Shown here: positions 1-5,172 of the stretch, piece by piece
Layout of the letters: every line of letters begins with the position of its first letter
Position numbering within the stretch: position 1 is the stretch's first letter
NCBI GenBank assembly: GCA_025928435.1
Contig: JAICJM010000237.1
Location: 1 to 5,289 of the forward strand
DNA from: Thermoleophilia bacterium
GTDB taxonomy: Bacteria > Actinomycetota > Thermoleophilia > Gaiellales > JAICJC01
Direction: 5' to 3'
Length of the DNA: 5,289 nucleotides
Translations under genes and position numbers: made by a program
Notes under the pieces: generated by a model
What the model was told of the DNA's origin: nothing
The model's database searches: none
What the model saw: the letters and a program-made list of their open reading frames with translations, nothing else

Positions 1-118
1 CGACGACGTCGACCAGCCCGGCCCCGTGCGCGCGCCGGTAGTCGGACGGCGTGAGCTGGGCGTCGTAGGAGTGGTGGGTGTGGTTGTGCAGGTCGAGCCG
101 CTGCACCCCGCCGGTCAC
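1..118 (-). CDS. PHP-domain metal-dependent hydrolase, N-terminal fragment (runs off left edge)
   Basis: Only the first 39 residues lie in the window. They read as the opening of a PHP (polymerase and histidinol phosphatase) domain: a short strand ending in Asp9-Leu10, then His11-Asn12-His13, the HxH pair that binds metal in this superfamily, followed by Thr-His-His-Ser-Tyr-Asp and a helix with the typical Ala-His-Gly-Ala-Gly-Leu turn leading to a Val-Asp-Val-Val strand. PHP proteins are usually cytoplasmic phosphoesterases using two or three metal ions; the substrate cannot be told from this fragment. The GTG start at 118-116 overlaps the TGA of the upstream gene (117-115) as GTGA, the usual layout for translational coupling; a second in-frame GTG at 106-104 would give a protein four residues shorter and still keep the motif. 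It is the fourth gene of the minus-strand signalling operon. Family assignment is fairly secure; start choice and function are less so. Confidence 0.82.
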   Translation of the reverse strand, partial: MTGGVQRLDLHNHTHHSYDAQLTPSDYRRAHGAGLVDVV

Positions 119-1500
119 ACCCCGGCGGCCTGGTCGGCCAGAAGCGCCTCGAGCGCGCGCATGCAGCCCGGGTCGAACTCGTCGCGGCGCTGCCACATGT
201 CGGCGAGCGCCCGCCCGGCGCCTGCGCTCGAGACGTGGCCGCCCGACTCGACGAAGGCGGCCGCCACCGCGATGATCCGCGACTCGATCGGCGCCTCCCG
301 GTTCATGTCGTGCGCGGCCAGGAGCCACTCCGCCGCCTCGGCGTCGAGCGCGTTTGCGACCACCTTGGACGCCACCCGGGCGCGCTCGTCGCGGTCGCCG
401 CCCGGCGTCGTCGAGTCGTACAGGAACGCCGCCAGCCGCACGCGGTCGGTGCGGTCGGGGGAGAGGCCGACCTGCGCGGCGATGTGGCCGGCGTACTCGC
501 TCACGGCCCGCGAGCTGGCCGACTGGCCGCGGGCGGCCTCGAGCGCCCGCATCGTCCGCTCGTAGGTGTCGCGCTCGAGCTGGCTGGCGCGCTCCTCGGC
601 CGAGAGCGCCTCGACCACCTCGGAGTCGTACGCCACCGCCCGGCCGCCGCCGCCGCGCCGGGCCCAGTAGAGGGCGCCGGTCGCGAGCCGCACGAGCTCG
701 CCCTGCGTGTCGCCGTCGGCGGGGAAGCCGGCCACGCCGGCCGAGACCGTCGCGCCCTGGGAGGACGACGCGAACGCGGCCGCCAGCCGCTCGAGCAGCG
801 CGCGCGCCACCTCCGGCTCCATGCCGGGCAGCACGAGCCCGAACTCGTCGGGCCCGGTGCGGGAGACGTTGTCGTACGTGCGCACGCCGGTCGCCAGGCA
901 GCGCGCCGCCGTGCGCAGGAGCTCGTCGCCGGCAGCGTGGCCGCGGCGCTCGTTCGCGTCCTGGAAGCCGTCCAGGTCGACCATGGCCACCGCCACGGGC
1001 ACGCCGCCGCGCATGGCGCGGGCGAGCTCGCGGGCGAGCGCGCGCTCGAAGCCCCGGTGGTTGGAGAGGCCGGTGAGGACGTCCTGGGTGCCGGAGCTGT
1101 CGCCGGCCCGCTCCCACAGGCGGGCCGACTCGATCGCCTGGGCCGCCAGCACGGCGATCAGGCGGATGCCGGAAAGGTCGGCGTACGCCGGCGCGTGGGT
1201 GACGATGCAGCCGACAGTGCGCCGGGCGCTGATGAGCGGAACGAGCCAGCGGTCGCCGATGTGCACCGGCCCCTCGGGCTCGGGCGGGTCGAGCTCGTCG
1301 GCGCCCTCGCCGGCGGCGAGACGCAGGTTGGCGCCGTCAGCGGTCAGCACGTAGGCGGCCGTGGCGACGCCGGAGAGCGACTCCGAGACCGCCGTGCACA
1401 CCGCCGCCATGACGGCCGGCAGGTCGAGCCCGCTCTCGCAGGCCTCGACCAGGGCGTCGACGGGCCTCGCCGACTGCCTGGGCCTACGCCACATCGGCAT
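115..1500 (-). CDS. GAF-GGDEF (GPDEF variant) signalling protein with degenerate HD-like C-terminal domain
   Basis: Soluble 461-residue protein. Residues about 15-130 form a GAF sensor domain. Residues about 137-295 form a GGDEF (diguanylate cyclase) domain: it opens with Asp-Val-Leu-Thr-Gly-Leu-Ser-Asn (140-147), has Asp175-Leu-Asp177-Gly-Phe for the metal site, Asn183 and Asp192 where guanine is bound in PleD, an intact inhibitory-site RxxD at 207-210, and the signature as Gly-Pro-Asp-Glu-Phe (216-220), so Pro replaces the second Gly. The late Lys of the phosphate site appears as Arg281. Residues about 311-425 resemble an HD/HD-GYP fold (helices, Ala-Ala-Phe-Leu-Tyr361-Asp362, later Pro-Ile-Glu-Ser-Arg-Ile-Ile-Ala-Val), but the His-Asp pair is Tyr-Asp and the GYP segment is absent, so phosphodiesterase activity is unlikely. 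The gene overlaps the upstream kinase gene by 17 nt and has no Shine-Dalgarno; Met3 (1494) is an alternative start. Expected role: making, or only sensing, c-di-GMP or a related nucleotide under control of the GAF ligand. Confidence 0.93.
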   Translation of the reverse strand: MPMWRRPRQSARPVDALVEACESGLDLPAVMAAVCTAVSESLSGVATAAYVLTADGANLRLAAGEGADELDPPEPEGPVHIGDRWLVPLISARRTVGCIVTHAPAYADLSGIRLIAVLAAQAIESARLWERAGDSSGTQDVLTGLSNHRGFERALARELARAMRGGVPVAVAMVDLDGFQDANERRGHAAGDELLRTAARCLATGVRTYDNVSRTGPDEFGLVLPGMEPEVARALLERLAAAFASSSQGATVSAGVAGFPADGDTQGELVRLATGALYWARRGGGGRAVAYDSEVVEALSAEERASQLERDTYERTMRALEAARGQSASSRAVSEYAGHIAAQVGLSPDRTDRVRLAAFLYDSTTPGGDRDERARVASKVVANALDAEAAEWLLAAHDMNREAPIESRIIAVAAAFVESGGHVSSAGAGRALADMWQRRDEFDPGCMRALEALLADQAAGV

Positions 1501-2986
1501 GGTCGGGGGAGGGGAGGGAGACGCGCAGCTCGGTGCCGGCGCCCGGCACCGAGTCGATCCGAAGGCGCCCGCCCAGGATCTGGGCCCGCTCGCGCATCGC
1601 GGTCATGCCGTGGTGGGGGAGGCCGTCGGCCGGCGGGGAAACGGCGAAGCCCGTGCCGTCGTCGCGCACGACGACCTCGAAGCCGCTGGCCGGGTCGCCG
1701 GAGACGGTGACCGAGACCGACCGGGGCGTGGCGTGCTTGACGGCGTTCTGCACCGCCTCGCGCACGATCTGGTACAGGAACACCTGGTCGTCGGCCGGCA
1801 GGTCGCCGGCCGCGTCGACGTCGAGGTCGACCGACACGGCGTGGCCGCGCTCCATCTCGTCGGCGAGCGCCCGGATGGCGACGACGAACCCCTGGTCGCG
1901 CAGCACCCACGGCTCGAGCGCGAAGGACAGCTCGCGCAGCGACCGGATCACCGACCGCTGGCGCTCACGGGCCGTTTCGAGCACGCGCAGCGCGGTATCG
2001 GTCGAGCCCTCGGAGGCGTCCTCGGCGACGGCGTCGAGCATCATGGCGATGCCTGACATGGCCTGCAGCGGCCCGTCGTGCAGGAACAGCGAGAGCTTGC
2101 GGCGCTCGTCCTGCTCGGCCGAGAGAATGCGGCGCGACAGCTCGGCCCGCTCGCTCTCGCGCATCCGCGCCTGGGCGAGCAGCGATTCGACCCGCTGGAA
2201 CAGCTGGGCGTTGGCGGCGGCGCTGGCGCCGAAGTCGGCGACGAGGACGGCCTGGGCCACCTCGGAGGGGCCGAAGCCCGCATCGCCCCGCAGCCGGAAG
2301 AGCACCAGCAGGGCGTGCAGCTCGTCCAGCACGACCAGTGGGGCGGCCAGCGCAGCCACCGGTCGCAGATGGCTCGTGAGCGCGTCGCCGCCCGGCTTCA
2401 CCGGCCCGGCGGCGGGCGTGCGGCTGGCGGCCGCCTCGGCCAGCAGCGAGTCGGGGCTGGCAGGGTCGATCCGGATGCCGGCGATCGGGCCGAGCGCGAT
2501 CCCGCGGGCGACGGTGGGGCGCAGGTCGCGCCCGTCGGCGGACGGGACGAGGATGACTGTGGCGTCGGGCCGCAGCAGCCGGTGGGCCTGCTCCGCGGTC
2601 GCCGCCAGGACATGCTCGGCGTCGCGGGTGGATGTCATCGCCGCCAGGCTCCCGACCACCTCGTCCAGGAAGGCCGCCTGCGACATCAGCTCGCCGCGCA
2701 GGCGCCGCTGCCACGCCTCGGACGTCTGCAGCCGGCGGGCGTCGCGCTGGACGGCGTGCGCCGCCAGGGCGCCCACGAGGGCGATGGCCGCGACCCCCGC
2801 GACGAGCAGGGCGACCGGGTCGGAGAAGGCGCTCGTGGCCACGGCGAACGCGATCGCCGTCACCGCGATGGACAGCGCCGCCAGCCCTCCCACCTGCACG
2901 ATCCGTCTGGGCGCCGCGACTGCGCGGGCCCCGGGATCGGCGGGACTAGTCGATGATGGCCTGTCTGAGAGCGATGGCGACTGCAT
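1484..2986 (-). CDS. Membrane-anchored GAF sensor histidine kinase, NarL-type partner (HisKA_3 + HATPase)
   Basis: A 500-residue sensor kinase. After a Ser/Pro-rich N-terminal stretch with Arg27-Arg28, two hydrophobic helices (about 31-53 and 57-77) are separated by only a few residues, so there is essentially no extracytoplasmic sensor. A linker helix leads to a cytoplasmic GAF domain (about 100-265), a probable coiled coil (262-300), and the HisKA_3 dimerisation domain with Glu-Arg-Arg-Lys then His303-Asp304-Gly-Pro-Leu-Gln308, giving the phospho-acceptor His and the H-D-xxx-Q motif of this class. The ATPase follows: N box around Arg-Glu-Ala-Val-Gln-Asn414-Ala-Val-Lys-His, G1 box Asp-Asp-Gly-Thr-Gly-Phe (442-447), and His-His-Gly-Met (458-461) with the Met-Arg-Glu-Arg segment and Gly-Gly turn. 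All catalytic boxes look intact. It would autophosphorylate and pass the phosphate to the regulator encoded just upstream. The ATG at 2986 lies 41 nt inside the regulator gene; no good start exists just after the regulator's stop (next GTG is codon 30, inside the first membrane helix). Confidence 0.95.
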   Translation of the reverse strand: MQSPSLSDRPSSTSPADPGARAVAAPRRIVQVGGLAALSIAVTAIAFAVATSAFSDPVALLVAGVAAIALVGALAAHAVQRDARRLQTSEAWQRRLRGELMSQAAFLDEVVGSLAAMTSTRDAEHVLAATAEQAHRLLRPDATVILVPSADGRDLRPTVARGIALGPIAGIRIDPASPDSLLAEAAASRTPAAGPVKPGGDALTSHLRPVAALAAPLVVLDELHALLVLFRLRGDAGFGPSEVAQAVLVADFGASAAANAQLFQRVESLLAQARMRESERAELSRRILSAEQDERRKLSLFLHDGPLQAMSGIAMMLDAVAEDASEGSTDTALRVLETARERQRSVIRSLRELSFALEPWVLRDQGFVVAIRALADEMERGHAVSVDLDVDAAGDLPADDQVFLYQIVREAVQNAVKHATPRSVSVTVSGDPASGFEVVVRDDGTGFAVSPPADGLPHHGMTAMRERAQILGGRLRIDSVPGAGTELRVSLPSPDHADVA

Positions 2987-3566
2987 GCGTACGGGTATCC
3001 GCCTCCAGCTTCGAGAGGATATGCCGTACGTGGCTCTTCACGGTCTCCTGGCTGATGAACAGCTTCGCGGCCACGTCGGCGTTCGACATCCCGTCGGCCA
3101 GGAGCTGCAGGATCTCGCGCTCGCGCGCGGTCAGCATGTTCTCGCGCTCCTTGGTGAGGAACGCGGGCATCAGCGCGGGGTCGACGTACCCGTCCCCGCC
3201 GGCAACCTTCTGGATCGCGCGCACCAGCGTCTGGTGCGGCGCCTCCTTGAGGATGTACCCCTTCGCGCCGGCCTCGAGGCCCCGGGTGAGCAGGCTGCGC
3301 TCGCCGTAGGCGGTGAACATGAGGACATAGGCCTCGGGCACCTCGGACGAGATCTCGCGGGCGGCCTGGAGGCCGTCCGTACCGGGCATCCGGACGTCCA
3401 TGATCACGACGTTCGGGCGGCGGCGGCGGGCAAGTGCCACGGCGGCGCTTCCGTCGGACGCCTCTCCGACGACGCGGATGTTGTCCGTGCGGGACAGCGC
3501 CAGGCGCAGGCCCTCGCGAACGACCTCATGATCATCGACAATCAGGCAAGTAATCGGCTCGGCCAC
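2946..3566 (-). CDS. NarL/FixJ-family DNA-binding response regulator
   Basis: A 206-residue two-domain regulator, normal length for the family. The receiver domain (about 5-120) has the acidic pair Asp11-Asp12, the phospho-acceptor Asp57 in Val-Ile-Met-Asp-Val-Arg-Met-Pro, the switch Thr85, and Lys107 in Gly-Tyr-Ile-Leu-Lys. A linker joins it to a LuxR-type helix-turn-helix (about 143-203) with Leu-Thr-Ala-Arg-Glu-Arg-Glu-Ile-Leu-Gln-Leu-Leu and the recognition helix Ile-Ser-Gln-Glu-Thr-Val-Lys-Ser-His-Val. All residues needed for phosphorylation and DNA binding are present. The start is GTG at 3566-3564, chosen because it begins the receiver domain at the usual distance and has a GGAG Shine-Dalgarno five bases upstream. 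It is the first gene of the minus-strand operon and overlaps the kinase gene, so that kinase is almost certainly its partner. Its target promoters are not known; the divergent spacer just upstream is a natural candidate. Confidence 0.97.
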   Translation of the reverse strand: MAEPITCLIVDDHEVVREGLRLALSRTDNIRVVGEASDGSAAVALARRRRPNVVIMDVRMPGTDGLQAAREISSEVPEAYVLMFTAYGERSLLTRGLEAGAKGYILKEAPHQTLVRAIQKVAGGDGYVDPALMPAFLTKERENMLTAREREILQLLADGMSNADVAAKLFISQETVKSHVRHILSKLEADTRTHAVAIALRQAIID

Positions 3567-3571
3567 GTGTG

Positions 3572-3575
3572 CTCC
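3572..3575 (-). promoter_or_regulatory. Shine-Dalgarno site of the response regulator gene
   Basis: GGAG on the minus strand, followed by CACAC and then the GTG start at 3566-3564. The five-base spacing supports this GTG as the true start and marks the best ribosome-binding site in the operon; the downstream genes have weak or no such site. Confidence 0.75.
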
Positions 3576-3611
3576 ACTCGTCGCAATCGACCAGCTTGGG
3601 GTTTAGCGGGT

Positions 3612-3708
3612 ATCGGCAGAAATCGGCGCGGCCGTTAGCACTCTCGTGCCCTGCCGTCCGGTCTTCGCCGGTCTGGGGGGTGATCCCTGCTGCAGTTGAT
3701 CGGCAGTT
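3612..3708. repeat. Short helically phased direct repeats in the divergent spacer
   Basis: The 238-bp spacer between the divergent genes (3567-3804) contains no convincing gene. It holds several short direct repeats spaced by about one helical turn: ATCGGC at 3612-3617 and 3622-3627 (10-bp period) with a third copy at 3699-3704; CCGGTCT at 3658-3664 and 3668-3674 (10-bp period); and GCAGTT at 3692-3697 and 3703-3708 (11-bp period). The first and third ATCGGC copies extend to ATCGGCAG. Repeats at this spacing can be binding sites for a dimeric regulator on one face of the DNA, but each is short and could be chance. No clear promoter for the minus-strand operon was recognised here. Confidence 0.35.
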
Positions 3709-3763
3709 ACGCCTCGCGCTTGAGCGGTTCTTTCCCCTTTTCGAGGCCGTACGACCCCCCGAC

Positions 3764-3769
3764 TATACT
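3764..3769 (+). promoter_or_regulatory. Putative -10 element for the DUF21/CBS protein gene
   Basis: TATACT matches the bacterial housekeeping -10 consensus at five of six bases and stands out in an otherwise very G+C-rich stretch. No good -35 hexamer lies 16-18 bp upstream (TTCGAG at 3740-3745 is the nearest and is weak). Transcription would begin near 3776, leaving a leader of roughly 29 nt before the ATG at 3805, with a weak GAG ribosome site at 3796-3798. Inferred from sequence alone. Confidence 0.55.
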
Positions 3770-3804
3770 TGGCCGCGCTTGAGCGACGACGGTCCGAGTA
3801 CTCG

Positions 3805-5148
3805 ATGACAACCGCACTCGAGCTGGTTGCGGTGGCCGTGATCGTGGCCGCAAACGCCTTCTTCGTAGCTGCCGAGTACGGCCTGGTCACCGTGCGGCGG
3901 ACGCGCATGCAGGAGCTCGACGCGCAGGGCAGCCGCCGGGCGCGGCGCGTGCTGCGGCTGCTGGAGCAGCCGCCCCGCTTCATCTCCGCCATCCAGCTCG
4001 GCGTCACGCTCTCCAGCCTGGCGCTCGGCGCCATCGGGGAGCCGGTCGTCTCGCGCATCCTGGAGCGGCCGCTCGACCTGCTGCCGGAGAGCTGGCACAC
4101 GAGCGTCGCGACGACCATCTCCGTGATCCTCGCGTTCACGATCCTGAGCTACTTCCACGTCGTGATGGGCGAGATCGTGCCGAAGTCGTTCACGCTCGAG
4201 CACCCGGAGCGGGTGGCGCTCGTCGCCGCCGGCCCGATCAGCGCCTTCTATGTGATCTTCCGGCCGTTCATCTGGGTGCTGGTGCGCACGAGCGGGACGG
4301 TGCTGCGCTGGTTCGGGGTGACCGCGTCGAGCGGTGTCACGCTCGTCCACTCCGAGGAGGAGCTGAAGATGCTCGTCACCGCGAGCCGCGAGAAGGGCGT
4401 GCTCGAGGAGGAGGAACAGGAGATGCTCCACAAGGTCTTCGAGTTCGCGGACAAGGACGCCGTCGACGTGATGGTGCCGCGGCCCGACCTGATCGCCGTC
4501 CCGGTCGACCTGCCCGTCCAGGAGGTGCTGGCGCTCGTGCTGTCGCATCCCTTCACGCGCTACCCGGTGTTCGAGGAGGAGCTCGACGACATCGTCGGCG
4601 TGCTGCACGTGCGCGACCTGTTCTCGACCCTGCACGAGCGCGGGCTCGAGAGCACGAACCTGCGCACGATCCTGCGCGAGGCCATCATGGTGCCCGAGAC
4701 CAAGCCGCTCGACGAGCTCCTGGCGGAGTTCCAGCGCACGTCCAACCACCTCGCGATCGTCGTGGACGAGTACGGCTCGGTCGAGGGCCTCGTCACGCTC
4801 GAGGACCTGCTGGAGGAGATCGTCGGCGAGATCGGCGACGAGTTCGACCTGCCCGACGCCGGCATCCTGCGCATCGGCCGCGGCCGGGTGCGGCTGGTGG
4901 GGTCGTTCCCGATCGACGAGTTCAACGAGCGCTTCGGCAAGAGCCTGCCCGTGGACGACTACCACACGATCGGCGGGTTCGTGTTCGGCGAGCTCGGCCG
5001 GGTGCCCAAGGTGGGGGACACCGTCGCTTTCGACGGCGCCCGCTTCGAGGTGAGCGCGATCGACGGGCCTCGCATCCGCGAGGTTGACGTGACCCTGACG
5101 GCCTCGTCGCCCCAGCCGGCCCAACCGCCGGCGCAGTCGGGTGAATAA
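3805..5148 (+). CDS. DUF21/CNNM-CBS-CorC_HlyC family membrane protein (probable ion transporter)
   Basis: A 447-residue protein of the so-called hemolysin C/CorC family, whose members are now mostly linked to magnesium or cobalt transport and tolerance rather than haemolysis. The DUF21 (CNNM) membrane domain covers about 1-185: a first helix (about 3-28) ending in [10 protein letters not shown], a short hydrophobic segment (about 60-80), and helices at about 102-124 and 138-162, with the family motif Gly-Glu-Ile-Val-Pro-Lys-Ser (122-128). An acidic stretch (201-205) leads to a CBS-domain pair (about 222-280 and 288-345) that binds adenine nucleotides in relatives, then the CorC_HlyC domain (about 357-432) and a short Pro/Gln-rich tail. 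The ATG at 3805 is preferred over an in-frame TTG at 3769, because that TTG overlaps the likely -10 promoter element and the family starts at the first helix. The stop codon lies in a palindrome shared with the convergent gene. The transported ion is inferred from family only. Confidence 0.96.
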   Translation: MTTALELVAVAVIVAANAFFVAAEYGLVTVRRTRMQELDAQGSRRARRVLRLLEQPPRFISAIQLGVTLSSLALGAIGEPVVSRILERPLDLLPESWHTSVATTISVILAFTILSYFHVVMGEIVPKSFTLEHPERVALVAAGPISAFYVIFRPFIWVLVRTSGTVLRWFGVTASSGVTLVHSEEELKMLVTASREKGVLEEEEQEMLHKVFEFADKDAVDVMVPRPDLIAVPVDLPVQEVLALVLSHPFTRYPVFEEELDDIVGVLHVRDLFSTLHERGLESTNLRTILREAIMVPETKPLDELLAEFQRTSNHLAIVVDEYGSVEGLVTLEDLLEEIVGEIGDEFDLPDAGILRIGRGRVRLVGSFPIDEFNERFGKSLPVDDYHTIGGFVFGELGRVPKVGDTVAFDGARFEVSAIDGPRIREVDVTLTASSPQPAQPPAQSGE

Positions 5149-5172
5149 AAGGGGTCTGACCCCGTTTATTCA
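5142..5172. terminator. 31-bp palindrome: likely bidirectional terminator, possible small repeat element
   Basis: Arms TGAATAAA (5142-5149) and TTTATTCA (5165-5172) are exact reverse complements, as are GGGGTC (5151-5156) and GACCCC (5158-5163); the only breaks are an A/G mismatch (5150 versus 5164) and the centre T (5157). In RNA it can fold as GGGGT/ACCCC with a three-base loop, extended past the mismatch by an eight-pair A/U stem. The A-rich and T-rich arms on either side of the G+C core resemble a terminator read in either direction, fitting its place between convergent genes. Both genes end inside it: TAA at 5146-5148 on plus and at 5168-5166 on minus. Its symmetry also suits a dispersed palindromic repeat, which this window alone cannot test. 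Confidence 0.8.

Noticed and set aside
1501..1520. A four-tract G-quadruplex on the plus strand
   Set aside because: Only three runs of three or more G are present (5, 4 and 3), so a standard three-tier quadruplex is not supported; the pyrimidine tract in the mRNA is the more relevant reading.
235..1710. A 491-codon plus-strand open frame opposite the GGDEF-protein gene
   Set aside because: Its product is dominated by Arg, Gly, Ala and Val with no domain pattern; the minus-strand frame has GAF and GGDEF motifs in order.
1533..3638. A 701-codon plus-strand open frame running opposite the kinase and regulator genes
   Set aside because: It is antisense to two proteins with complete, recognisable domains, and its translation is low-complexity and rich in Arg, Ser and Ala, as expected from the complementary frame of high-GC genes. 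No family motif was seen.
3635..3661. A complete CIRCE operator
   Set aside because: Only the left arm matches; the sequence nine bases further on does not form the right arm. Kept as a low-interest half-site instead.
3567..3720. A promoter for the minus-strand operon
   Set aside because: Several weak TA-containing hexamers occur on the minus strand (for example near 3600 and 3635), but none has a convincing -10/-35 pair, so no position is claimed.
3769..3804. N-terminal extension of the DUF21/CBS protein from the TTG at 3769
   Set aside because: The TTG overlaps the probable -10 hexamer, and the added residues (Ala-Leu-Glu-Arg-Arg-Arg and so on) are not typical before the first helix of this family.
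3569..3808. A 79-codon plus-strand open frame in the divergent spacer
   Set aside because: It has no ribosome site, no recognisable motif, runs through the likely -10 element, and ends past the start of the DUF21/CBS gene.
3763..5124. A 453-codon minus-strand open frame opposite the DUF21/CBS gene
   Set aside because: The translation is an unusual Asp/Glu/His/Arg-rich string without hydrophobic core or motif. It mirrors the codon bias of the true plus-strand gene and covers its promoter region.
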